DNA of 64,000 nt. Origin: Microbacterium sp. 1.5R (GTDB lineage: Bacteria; Actinomycetota; Actinomycetes; Actinomycetales; Microbacteriaceae). The DNA is taken from NCBI RefSeq assembly GCF_007667425.1, contig NZ_VDRC01000002.1:707072-771071 (forward strand), read 5' to 3'. Below the pieces are notes generated by a model. The model made no database searches, was not told the DNA's origin, and saw only the letters and a list, made by a program, of their open reading frames with translations. Within the stretch, counting starts at the first letter, position 1. The number at the start of each line of letters is the position of its first letter. A program made the position numbers and the translations under genes. Of this stretch, positions 45,420 to 53,045 are shown one piece after another.

Positions 45420-46130
45420 TCAGGCCTTGCGGCGGTAGGCAAGCACCGCGACCACGAGGGCGGCGAGTCCTGCCACGAGCCCGGCCGAGCCCAGGACGAC
45501 AGCGGTGGGGTCGGATGCCGCGACGGTGCCGCTGTCGGCATCCGCTTCGGCGTTCTGCTCATCGGCCGCGTGCTCGGAGTGCTCGCCGTCTGCGGCCGTG
45601 ACCTGCACGACCGGCGCTGGAGCATCGAGGCTGTGCGAGTCCTCGCCGTCCTCCGCCAGCTGGGTCCACTCCGTGCTCCCCGTCTCGCACGTCTGCACGA
45701 CCGGGAAGGCGAGGGTCTCGGGTGTGTCCTCGTCGAGGCCCACGCCGATGGTCACCGCCCCGCGGAGACCGTTGGGGACCGGGGTGACCGCCGTGTACGT
45801 CACGGCGCTGACAAGGCCGTCGTCGCCCCGTTCGACGTCGATGGTCCAGTCGCTGTCGATGGTCGGCGCGACCGATGCCAGGCCTTCGGGCATCGTGATG
45901 CGCAGAGACGTCGTCGGTGAATCGTCGCACCCGTGCGAGAACGCGAAGGTGAGCACGCCGTGGTCTCCCGCCACGAGTTCGTCGGGGCTGACGGTGACGT
46001 GCGCGCTGGCCATCGCCGGCACGGCGAGGGCGAGGATCGCGCCGGCCGCCACGCCGGCGGCGACGGTCGTGCGCCGCGCACGTCGGGGCGAGCGGGCGGC
46101 GGGGGAGGAAGGGGTGAAGAAAGAACGCAT
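45420..46130 (-). CDS. YcnI-family (DUF1775) copper-associated surface protein
   Basis: Exported, membrane-anchored protein of 236 aa. The signal peptide ends ...AMASA, leaving His as the first mature residue (HVTVSPDELVAGDHG). In Bacillus YcnI an N-terminal histidine brace binds Cu(II), so copper binding is likely. After the DUF1775 domain comes a Ser/Ala/Glu/Asp linker, one transmembrane helix (VVLGSAGLVAGLAALVVAVL) and RRK, so the domain faces outward. AGGAG precedes the ATG. It follows an unnamed membrane-protein gene on the same strand. Confidence 0.88.
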   Translation of the reverse strand: MRSFFTPSSPAARSPRRARRTTVAAGVAAGAILALAVPAMASAHVTVSPDELVAGDHGVLTFAFSHGCDDSPTTSLRITMPEGLASVAPTIDSDWTIDVERGDDGLVSAVTYTAVTPVPNGLRGAVTIGVGLDEDTPETLAFPVVQTCETGSTEWTQLAEDGEDSHSLDAPAPVVQVTAADGEHSEHAADEQNAEADADSGTVAASDPTAVVLGSAGLVAGLAALVVAVLAYRRKA

Positions 46131-46220
46131 GGTGATACTCCTGATTGCTCGTGTGCGGGGCGCGACGAAGGCGCGACGACCCGCGGGAAAGGACACCTCG
46201 ACGAGGAGGCGATGCGGCGA

Positions 46221-46793
46221 TCAGGTGTGCTGGGGCGGTCCGCGGCGGGAGACCGGGAGAGGAAGAAGGTCGTCGAGCGCGACGGGTGCGAGCGATAAGG
46301 GTGCCGCGGGGCGCCGGTGCGATGCGGGTGCGGGGGTGACGTCTCGACGGAGACGCGCGAGCATCCAGGCCGCGATCAGACGGATCGCGGACTCGCCGTG
46401 CCACAGCACCGCCGTGGTGCCGACGGCCGCGAGCACGTGTGCTGCGAGCATCGCGAGGTCAGGTGCGGCGGCGGGGGTGGCGGGGCCCAGCGATCCCAGG
46501 TCGAGGTGATGCGTGTGTCCGAGCACCGGCGCGCCGGCGGTCGGCGCGCCCAGCGCCTGGAACACCGCATGGAAGGCGACCTGGCTCACCAGAACGGTGG
46601 CGGCGACGCGCGTCCGTGAGTGACGGATGCCGATCAGGCCAGCCGCGACCGGTACGAGCAGGACGGCGACGGCGAGGATGAGGAGCGGATGCGGTGCGGC
46701 ACCCCCGGCCACGGTGTGCGAGACGGCGGCGAGCAGGGTGGCCACCGCCGATGCCGAAGCCGCGCGCAGAAGTCGCAGCTGGCGGGTGGTCAC
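46221..46793 (-). CDS. Small polytopic membrane protein next to ycnI
   Basis: Unrecognised family, 190 aa, about four hydrophobic helices in the first 145 residues and a basic Pro-rich tail. A histidine pair in a loop (VLGHTHHLDLG) could bind metal. Membrane proteins of this kind often precede ycnI in actinobacteria, so a joint role in copper handling is plausible but unproven. GTG start with a TAGGGT hexamer exactly 6 nt upstream. The spacing to ycnI is 90 nt, so they may share one transcript. Confidence 0.72.
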   Translation of the reverse strand: MTTRQLRLLRAASASAVATLLAAVSHTVAGGAAPHPLLILAVAVLLVPVAAGLIGIRHSRTRVAATVLVSQVAFHAVFQALGAPTAGAPVLGHTHHLDLGSLGPATPAAAPDLAMLAAHVLAAVGTTAVLWHGESAIRLIAAWMLARLRRDVTPAPASHRRPAAPLSLAPVALDDLLPLPVSRRGPPQHT

Positions 46794-46799
46794 GGATCA

Positions 46800-46805
46800 A
46801 CCCTA
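46800..46805 (-). promoter_or_regulatory. Leaderless -10 for the ycnI upstream gene
   Basis: TAGGGT on the minus strand, 6 nt before the GTG at 46793. Confidence 0.6.
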
Positions 46806-46874
46806 GCCGCCCGCGGAACCCACGCCGTTCGGGGCGGCGGAGGGGATGTCGGCGGATTCGTAGGCGGCGGGCAG

Positions 46875-46880
46875 TAGCGT
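46875..46880 (+). promoter_or_regulatory. rseP leaderless -10
   Basis: TAGCGT exactly 6 nt before the GTG at 46887. Confidence 0.6.
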
Positions 46881-46886
46881 GGGGGA

Positions 46887-48203
46887 GTGGAAGCACTGCT
46901 CTATCTGGCCGGCATCGTGTTCATGCTGATCGGCCTCGGGCTCTCGATCGGCCTGCATGAGATCGGACACCTCGTTCCGGCGAAGCTGTTCGGCGTGCGC
47001 GTCGGCCAGTACATGATCGGTTTCGGCCCGCGCATCTGGTCGAAGCGGATCGGTGAGACGGAGTACGGCTTCAAGCTTCTCCCGCTCGGCGGATTCATCT
47101 CGATGTCGGGCATGTACCCGGCATCCACAACCGCCGGACCTGCGAGGGGGATCTTCCGCTCACTCGTGCAGGATGCGCGCTCGGCCAACGACGAGACCAT
47201 CGCCGAGGGCGCGGAGGACCGCGTGTTCTACCGCCTGCCGGTGTGGAAGCGGGTGATCGTCATGCTGGGCGGGCCGCTCATGAACCTCGTTCTCGCGGTG
47301 ATCATCTTCACCGTGCTCGTCGCGGGCATCGGCGTGCAGCAGGGCACCACGACGATCGCCTCCGTGAACGAATGCGTCCTCCCCGCCGGTTCCACTGCGA
47401 CGAAGTGCGCGCCGAGCGATCCGGCGAGCCCCGCCGCCGAGGCGGGCATCGAGCCGGGTGACGTCCTCGTCTCGATCGACGGACGCCCGGTGTCGACCTT
47501 CGCCGAGGCGACGGCGATCGTGCAGGCGGCTCCGGGTGAGACCCTCGAGCTCGTCGTCCGCCGTGACGGCGAGGACCAGACGCTGAGCATCACACCCGTC
47601 GAGGCGGAGCGGACGCTCACCGACGCGAGCGGACAGCCGCTCCTCGACGGCGATGGACAGCCGGTCGTGAAGGAGGTCGGCTTCGTCGGCATGGGCGCGC
47701 AGATGGGATTCGTGCAGCAGCCCCTCATCGCCGGTCCCGAGATGGCCGGCGACACGGCGGCTCGGGTCGGCTCGCTGATGCTCACGCTCCCGGTGAGGCT
47801 GTGGGACGTCGGCGTCTCACTCGTCACGGGCGGCGAACGCGACCCCAACGGTCCGCTGAGCGTGGTCGGGGTCGGCCGCATCGCCGGCGAGGTCGCGGCG
47901 ACGGACGCGCCCATCCTGAACCGGTTCTCCGTGCTCCTCGGTCTGCTCGGCACCCTGAACGTGGCGCTCTTCGTGTTCAACCTGATCCCGCTGCTCCCGC
48001 TCGACGGCGGTCACATCGTCGTGGCGCTGTGGGACGGCATCCGTCGGGCCTGGGCCCGGCTCTTCCGTCGCCCGCCCCCGGCTCCCGTCGACGCGACGCG
48101 GCTGGTGCCGCTCACCGTGGTCGTCGCCGTCCTGCTGATCGCGATGGGCGCGCTGCTGGTCGTGGCCGACCTCTTCAACCCCGTCAAGCTCCTCGGCGGC
48201 TGA
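46887..48203 (+). CDS. Site-2 intramembrane metalloprotease (RseP/Rip1 family)
   Basis: Zinc protease that cleaves anti-sigma factors or other membrane proteins within the bilayer, 438 aa. The HExxH motif is IGLHEIGHLVPAKLFGV (H24, E25, H28) in the first helix, the third zinc ligand is in NLIPLLPLDGGHIVVALW (about residue 371), and one PDZ domain lies between (AAEAGIEPGDVLVSIDGRPV). There are four main membrane segments. The local order rseP-ispG is conserved in actinobacteria, here with a convergent TrpE/TrpG-type gene inserted. Confidence 0.94.
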   Translation: MEALLYLAGIVFMLIGLGLSIGLHEIGHLVPAKLFGVRVGQYMIGFGPRIWSKRIGETEYGFKLLPLGGFISMSGMYPASTTAGPARGIFRSLVQDARSANDETIAEGAEDRVFYRLPVWKRVIVMLGGPLMNLVLAVIIFTVLVAGIGVQQGTTTIASVNECVLPAGSTATKCAPSDPASPAAEAGIEPGDVLVSIDGRPVSTFAEATAIVQAAPGETLELVVRRDGEDQTLSITPVEAERTLTDASGQPLLDGDGQPVVKEVGFVGMGAQMGFVQQPLIAGPEMAGDTAARVGSLMLTLPVRLWDVGVSLVTGGERDPNGPLSVVGVGRIAGEVAATDAPILNRFSVLLGLLGTLNVALFVFNLIPLLPLDGGHIVVALWDGIRRAWARLFRRPPPAPVDATRLVPLTVVVAVLLIAMGALLVVADLFNPVKLLGG

Positions 48204-48221
48204 TCCTGCGCCGAGGTCCGC

Positions 48222-50105
48222 TCAGTCGAGGGCGTGCTCGACGAGGCGGTGCAGCGTGCGGATGCCGTCGCGCGACAGGATCGACTCCAGGTGCCCCTGC
48301 ACCGACGCGAAGCCCGAGCCGCGGAGTGCGTAGACATCACCGCTCTCCGGATCCGCTGAGACATCGGCATCCGCGACCAAGGTCGTGCCCGGCCGCACTC
48401 GCGCCGTGAAGGTGTTGTAGAAGCCGATCGACGCGTCCTCGCCGAACACGGGCACCGACTTCTGCAATCCCTGGTGCGGCGCAGACAGCGGGGCGAGGTC
48501 GATCCCCAGCCGATCGGCGAGGATCTGGTGGCTCAGGCACACGGCCAGGAGCGGCTTACGCGCGTCGAGGCGGCGGGCGACGATCTCGCGCATCCGCGCG
48601 ATGCGGGGGCTCGTGTCATCGCGGGGATCACCCGGACCGGGGCCGGCCACGACCAGGTCCGCCGAGTCCACTTCAGCATCCATCACTGCGCTCCACGGAG
48701 CGATGGCCACGTCCAACCCGAGGTGGCGGAGCTGGTGGGCGAGCATCGTGGTGAACCGGTCTTCCGCGTCGACGACCAGCGCGGTGCGCCCGGTGAACGG
48801 ACCGGTGAAGTCCTCGCCCTGCGGGTTCATCCAGAAGTCGGCGAGTCGGGCGTTGCGCGATGAGAGCAGCGCGGCGATGGTCGGGTCGTCGGCGAGTGCG
48901 CGCCGTGCACCGGGCTCGTCCGCGTCCTCCCGTGCCTCGGCGGCTGCGTCGCGATCGATCGCCCCGATGGCGCCGAGCACGCCGGCGGCCTTGCCGTGGG
49001 TCTCCGAGACCTCCCCATGCGGATCGGAATGGCGGACCAGCGTCGCGCCGACGGGCACGCTCAGGGCGCCGTCCTGCACGTACACGGTGCGGATGAGGAT
49101 GGGGGCGTCGAGGTCATGACCGCCGTCAGCATTCGGAGTGAACAGCGCAGCGACCCCCGAGTAGTAACCGCGCGGCTTCGCCTCGTGCCGACGGATCACG
49201 GCGCAGGCGTTCTGCATCGGCGATCCGGTCACGGTCGGCGCGAACATGGTCTCGCGCAGGATGTCGCGCGGGTCGAGGCGGCTCGCCCCCCGCAGCATGT
49301 ACTCGGTGTGGGTGAGCCGCGACATCTCCTTGAGGTGCGGGCCCGTGATGCGGCCGCCGTCCGAGCAGACGGCGCTCATCATCTTGAGTTCCTCGTCGAC
49401 GACCATGAACAGCTCCTCCGTCTCCTTCGTGGAGGAGAGGAAGTCGGAGAGCGTCTCGCGCGTCGCCCCGCCCGCAGGGTGACGGAAGGTGCCGGATATC
49501 GGGTTCATGGTGACCACGCCCTCGCGCGCGACCACGTGGGCCTCCGGGCTCGCTCCGACCGCGATGCGGCCGGGGGTCACCACGGCGAAGGTCCAGTATG
49601 CGCCGCGTTCGTGGGCGAGCAGCGCGCGGAACCAGGTCAGCGCGGCGGTGCGGTCGTCGACGTCGATCTCTGCGGTGTAGTCGCGACGGATGACGAAGTT
49701 GGCGCCCTCGCCACGGCCGATCTCCTCGGCGATCACGGTCGCGACGATCTCGGCGTAGCGCTCGTCGCTGATATCGAACCCGCCGTCGCGCAGCGGCACC
49801 GCCTCGTTCGGCAGGGCAGCCAACAGCTCGGCGGTGGCGAGGTGCACGTGCTCGTCGACGACGATGCAGCGTAGCGGCGCCCCGTCGTCCTGCGCCACGA
49901 AGCCGCGCTCCCGCACCTGTCGATAGGGGACCAGGGCGAAGACCTCGCGGGGGGCGCCGTCGATCGTGAGGGGGATGTCGGCGAGCAGATCGACGTCGAC
50001 GACCTGCCCGGTGAGCAGCTCGACGGTGTCGGCGCCGTCGCGCGCGATCAGCACGAACGACGCGTCCGGGTCGGCGGTGAGCTCGGCGAGGCGGGTGAGG
50101 GTCAT
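48222..50105 (-). CDS. Anthranilate synthase-family TrpE/TrpG fusion (PhzE-like)
   Basis: Fusion enzyme of 627 aa: a chorismate-binding domain (about 1-420) followed by a class I glutamine amidotransferase. Chorismate-side motifs include VTMNPISGTFRHP, ELFMVVDEELKMM, FAPTVTGSPMQNACAVI and RGYYSGVAALF. The amidotransferase has VAGPGPGDPRDD, nucleophile Cys523 in LLAVCLSHQILADRLG, and QGHLESILS. CLSHQ (Ser for Gly) and overall resemblance suggest the PhzE-type (aminodeoxyisochorismate) group, but no phenazine genes are present. A Trp-codon attenuator upstream argues for a tryptophan-pathway role as anthranilate synthase. AGGAGA precedes the ATG. Confidence 0.86.
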   Translation of the reverse strand: MTLTRLAELTADPDASFVLIARDGADTVELLTGQVVDVDLLADIPLTIDGAPREVFALVPYRQVRERGFVAQDDGAPLRCIVVDEHVHLATAELLAALPNEAVPLRDGGFDISDERYAEIVATVIAEEIGRGEGANFVIRRDYTAEIDVDDRTAALTWFRALLAHERGAYWTFAVVTPGRIAVGASPEAHVVAREGVVTMNPISGTFRHPAGGATRETLSDFLSSTKETEELFMVVDEELKMMSAVCSDGGRITGPHLKEMSRLTHTEYMLRGASRLDPRDILRETMFAPTVTGSPMQNACAVIRRHEAKPRGYYSGVAALFTPNADGGHDLDAPILIRTVYVQDGALSVPVGATLVRHSDPHGEVSETHGKAAGVLGAIGAIDRDAAAEAREDADEPGARRALADDPTIAALLSSRNARLADFWMNPQGEDFTGPFTGRTALVVDAEDRFTTMLAHQLRHLGLDVAIAPWSAVMDAEVDSADLVVAGPGPGDPRDDTSPRIARMREIVARRLDARKPLLAVCLSHQILADRLGIDLAPLSAPHQGLQKSVPVFGEDASIGFYNTFTARVRPGTTLVADADVSADPESGDVYALRGSGFASVQGHLESILSRDGIRTLHRLVEHALD

Positions 50106-50142
50106 CGGGGTCTCCTGTGCGTGGCTCCGGCTCGGCTCAACG

Positions 50143-50166
50143 AAAAGACCGCCCCGGAGGCGGTCT
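50143..50166 (-). terminator. Attenuator terminator hairpin (3:4) of the TrpE/TrpG-type gene
   Basis: Minus strand: 8-bp stem AGACCGCC/GGCGGTCT, 5-nt loop, then TTTT. A standard intrinsic terminator, placed 38 nt before the structural gene. Confidence 0.88.
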
Positions 50167-50204
50167 GGATTCGTGGGAACGCGAACACACCGCCTAGGAG
50201 GCGG
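50158..50204 (-). promoter_or_regulatory. Pause (1:2) and antiterminator (2:3) segments of the Trp attenuator
   Basis: Minus strand: segment 1 CCGCCT (50199-50204) lies inside the leader-peptide frame and pairs with segment 2 AGGCGG (50190-50195). Segment 2, as AGGCGGT (50189-50195), can instead pair perfectly with ACCGCCT (50158-50164), which is the 5' side of the terminator. The structures are mutually exclusive. Confidence 0.85.
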
Positions 50205-50229
50205 GCCACCAGGTGACGTTCGCGAGCAT
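50194..50229 (-). CDS. Tryptophan leader peptide (11 aa)
   Basis: ATG to TAG frame encoding MLANVTWWPAS, with two adjacent UGG codons at positions 7 and 8. Ribosome stalling at the Trp codons would cover segment 1 and free segment 2 to form the antiterminator. The ATG is 7 nt after a TAGTTT hexamer, so the leader is probably translated from a leaderless transcript. Confidence 0.88.
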   Translation of the reverse strand: MLANVTWWPAS

Positions 50230-50236
50230 AGGGGCG

Positions 50237-50242
50237 AAACTA
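50237..50242 (-). promoter_or_regulatory. -10 of the attenuated transcript
   Basis: TAGTTT on the minus strand, 7 nt before the leader-peptide ATG. Confidence 0.6.
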
Positions 50243-50312
50243 CCACACCGGTGCCGCGTGATCGGGCGGATGACGGCCGTGCGGCATCCAGCCCTCGTGC
50301 ATCCAGGCGGCG

Positions 50313-50318
50313 TAGGCT
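50313..50318 (+). promoter_or_regulatory. ispG leaderless -10
   Basis: TAGGCT exactly 6 nt before the GTG at 50325. Confidence 0.6.
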
Positions 50319-50324
50319 GAGACC

Positions 50325-51476
50325 GTGCCAGCAGTCAATCTCGGGATGCCGAAGGTCCCTGAAGTCCTCGCCCCTCGCCGCAAGTCGCGCCAGATCAAGG
50401 TGGGCAAGGTGCTCGTCGGCGGCGACGCCCCCGTGAGCGTCCAGTCGATGACCACGACGAAGACCACCGACATCAACGGAACCCTGCAGCAGATCGCCGA
50501 GCTCACGGCGTCCGGATGCGAGATCGTGCGCGTCGCCGTGCCGTCGCAAGACGACGCCGACGTGCTGCACATCATCGCGAAGAAGAGCCAGATCCCGGTC
50601 ATCGCCGACATCCACTTCCAGCCGAAGTACGTCTTCCAGGCGATCGATGCCGGCTGCGCCGCCGTGCGGGTGAACCCCGGCAACATCCGCAAGTTCGACG
50701 ATCAGGTGGGGGCGATCGCCAAGGCGGCGAAGGCCGCGGGCGTCTCGCTGCGCATCGGCGTCAACGCCGGCTCGCTCGACGCGCGACTCCTGCAGAAGTA
50801 CGGCAAGGCCACCCCGGAAGCCCTCGTCGAGAGCGCCGTGTGGGAGGCCTCACTGTTCGAGGAGCACGACTTCCACGACTTCAAGATCTCGGTCAAGCAC
50901 AACGACCCGATCGTCATGGTGAAGGCGTACCGCCAGCTCGCCGAGCGGGGGGATTGGCCGCTGCATCTCGGCGTCACCGAGGCGGGTCCGGCCTTCCAGG
51001 GCACCATCAAGAGCGCCACGGCGTTCGGCATCCTGCTGGGCGAGGGTATCGGCGACACGATCCGCGTCTCGCTGTCGGCGCCGCCCGCTGAAGAGGTCAA
51101 GGTCGGCCACCAGATCCTGCAGTCGCTGAACCTGCGCGAGCGCAAGCTCGAGATCGTGTCGTGCCCGTCGTGCGGCCGCGCCCAGGTCGATGTGTACACG
51201 CTGGCCGAAGACGTGACCGAGGGACTCAAGGACATGACCGTCCCGCTGCGCGTCGCGGTGATGGGTTGTGTCGTGAACGGTCCCGGCGAGGCCCGCGAGG
51301 CCGACCTCGGTGTCGCGTCGGGCAACGGCAAGGGCCAGATCTTTGTCAAGGGCGAGGTCATCAAGACCGTGCCGGAGGCGGACATCGTCGCGACGCTCAT
51401 CGAGGAGGCCAACCGGATCGCCGCAGAGATGGGCCCCGAGGCACCGCTCGGCACCGCGCAGGTCGTCACTGCCTGA
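50325..51476 (+). CDS. ispG: 4-hydroxy-3-methylbut-2-enyl diphosphate synthase
   Basis: [4Fe-4S] enzyme of the MEP pathway converting MEcPP to HMBPP, 383 aa. TIM-barrel landmarks are [37 protein letters not shown] and [11 protein letters not shown]. The cluster-binding cysteines are in [16 protein letters not shown] and [21 protein letters not shown] start consistent with the TAGGCT hexamer 6 nt upstream. dxr of the same pathway is at 42584. Confidence 0.96.
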   Translation: MPAVNLGMPKVPEVLAPRRKSRQIKVGKVLVGGDAPVSVQSMTTTKTTDINGTLQQIAELTASGCEIVRVAVPSQDDADVLHIIAKKSQIPVIADIHFQPKYVFQAIDAGCAAVRVNPGNIRKFDDQVGAIAKAAKAAGVSLRIGVNAGSLDARLLQKYGKATPEALVESAVWEASLFEEHDFHDFKISVKHNDPIVMVKAYRQLAERGDWPLHLGVTEAGPAFQGTIKSATAFGILLGEGIGDTIRVSLSAPPAEEVKVGHQILQSLNLRERKLEIVSCPSCGRAQVDVYTLAEDVTEGLKDMTVPLRVAVMGCVVNGPGEAREADLGVASGNGKGQIFVKGEVIKTVPEADIVATLIEEANRIAAEMGPEAPLGTAQVVTA

Positions 51477-51477
51477 C

Positions 51478-52338
51478 ATGTCCTCTACCATCGTCTCGTT
51501 CGCCGACGGCTCTGTGCGCGGCGGCGGCGTCGTCACCCGCGTCGAGTCCTCGGAGGACGGGCATGTCGTCGTGGTCGACGCGACCCCCTTCCACCCGGTC
51601 GATCACACCTGGCCGGACCAGCCGGGCGACTCCGGCGCGATCCTCGCCGGTGATCAGCGAGCCGACGTCGTCGAAGCGGTGATGGCCGCGGTCAGCGACG
51701 ACGGCGTATTCGCGGTCGGTGCCGACATCCCTGTGAAGCGGGGCGTCGAGGGCTGGACGTGGCTCGTCGCACACATGCTCGAAAGCGAAGCGCCGGCGTG
51801 GCTCGTTCCCGGCGCAGAGGTCGAGCTCGTCGTCGACGAGGCGCGTCGTGCGGCGCTGAGCCGCGGACACACCGCTTGCCACCTCGCGTCGCTCGCGCTC
51901 GATCTCGCACTGGTCGACCTCTGGCGGAAGGACCCGGGTGCCGACGCACTCGGGAACCCGGACTTCGAGGGCCGGGCGAATCAGACCAGCCGCATCCGCG
52001 AGGACGGCTCCGTCGACGAGTACCGCCTCGGCAAGAGCCTGCGTCGTGCCGGTTTCGACACCGAGACCTTCGCGGCGACCCTCGTCGAGCGCGAGTCGCA
52101 GATCAACTCGCAGCTCGCTTCCTGGGTGGCATCAGGTGCCACCAGTCGCATCGATACCGAGGGCGACACGATCGTCGATCGACGCCGCTGGCATTGCGAG
52201 CTGCCCGACGGGGAGGCCGTGATCCTGTGCGGCGGCACGCACGCGGCATCCCTCTCCGAGTTCTCGTCGATCTCGGTGGCGCTGGATCTGACAGACCCGC
52301 AGCTGCTCGTCATGACGACCACCGTCACCGCCGCCTGA
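51478..52338 (+). CDS. AlaX-like alanyl-tRNA editing/metal-dependent hydrolase family protein
   Basis: Protein of 286 aa with the zinc ligands of the AlaRS editing-domain superfamily: HxxxH in SRGHTACHLASLAL (H131, H135) and CxxxH in ILCGGTHAASLSEFSS (C251, H255). The domain order, an OB/beta region then the editing fold, matches free-standing AlaX proteins that hydrolyse mischarged Ser- or Gly-tRNA-Ala. It lacks any aminoacylation domain. It begins 2 nt after ispG without a ribosome site, so co-translation with ispG is likely. The substrate is inferred from family. Confidence 0.8.
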   Translation: MSSTIVSFADGSVRGGGVVTRVESSEDGHVVVVDATPFHPVDHTWPDQPGDSGAILAGDQRADVVEAVMAAVSDDGVFAVGADIPVKRGVEGWTWLVAHMLESEAPAWLVPGAEVELVVDEARRAALSRGHTACHLASLALDLALVDLWRKDPGADALGNPDFEGRANQTSRIREDGSVDEYRLGKSLRRAGFDTETFAATLVERESQINSQLASWVASGATSRIDTEGDTIVDRRRWHCELPDGEAVILCGGTHAASLSEFSSISVALDLTDPQLLVMTTTVTAA

Positions 52339-52341
52339 GTC

Positions 52342-53031
52342 TCAGCGCACGAACCCGTCCTGCACGCGGCCACCAGCTCGTTCGAGCTCTTCATCGACGC
52401 GCGTGGCGAAGAGGTCGAGATCGTCGGCGAGCAGGGGAGCGCTCAGACGCTCCGCACGGATCGCGTCAAGCGCGCGCAGTCGGCGGGGCAGCCACTTGCC
52501 TGTCGCGATCCATCGTCCCGACGTCAACAGCATGAGCTCGGCCGTCCGCTCGAAGAGAATCGAGGCTTCCACCCTCCGCTCCAGCGGGTCTTCGGAGTCG
52601 CGCAGGTCGTCGAGCACATCGGTGATGACGTATCGACGGAACCGCGACTCGCCCTCTGTCAGGTTCGGCCCGGCGGCGATGATCCGAGCCCAGTGCGCGC
52701 GCAGTTCGTCGAGACCACGGTCTCGCCGGATCGCGACGCCCTCCAGCAGCATGTGCACGATGACGGGGCGATGCTGAGCGATCCCGCGTCCGGCCCAGTC
52801 CTCGAAACCGCCGGCGGTGTAGGCGAACACCTCGAAGATCTCTCCATCGACGACATGCGTAGATGCCTCGCTCGTGGCACGACCGTCGAAGAGATCCTCC
52901 CCGAGGAGGAGCAGGTCGATGTCGCTCGACGTCGTTCGGTCTCCACGAGCAGTGCTGCCCGCCACGATCGCGGTCGAGGCGCTCGGGAAGCGCTCGGCGA
53001 TGAAGCGCTCAGCGGCGACGAGGTGGTCCAT
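52342..53031 (-). CDS. Nucleotidyltransferase-domain protein
   Basis: Protein of 229 aa. The N-terminal half is a pol-beta-type nucleotidyltransferase with GSTARGDRTTSSDIDLLLLG (Gly25-Ser26; Asp37 and Asp39). The C-terminal half is helical and may be HEPN-like, with ILFERTAELMLLTSGRWIATG and RRLRALDAIRAERL. Single-chain forms like this occur outside toxin-antitoxin pairs; no separate toxin gene is adjacent. It starts 14 nt after the RNB nuclease gene with GGAGGG upstream, so the two are one operon. Function unknown. Confidence 0.8.
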   Translation of the reverse strand: MDHLVAAERFIAERFPSASTAIVAGSTARGDRTTSSDIDLLLLGEDLFDGRATSEASTHVVDGEIFEVFAYTAGGFEDWAGRGIAQHRPVIVHMLLEGVAIRRDRGLDELRAHWARIIAAGPNLTEGESRFRRYVITDVLDDLRDSEDPLERRVEASILFERTAELMLLTSGRWIATGKWLPRRLRALDAIRAERLSAPLLADDLDLFATRVDEELERAGGRVQDGFVR

Positions 53032-53045
53032 CTGCCGGCCCTCCG

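Noticed and set aside
48222..50105. Phenazine biosynthetic cluster
   Set aside because: Only the PhzE-like gene is present, flanked by rseP and ispG; the Trp attenuator points to tryptophan metabolism.
52342..53031. MNT/HEPN toxin-antitoxin pair
   Set aside because: Nucleotidyltransferase and helical domain are in one chain and the operon partner is an RNB nuclease; no separate HEPN gene is present.
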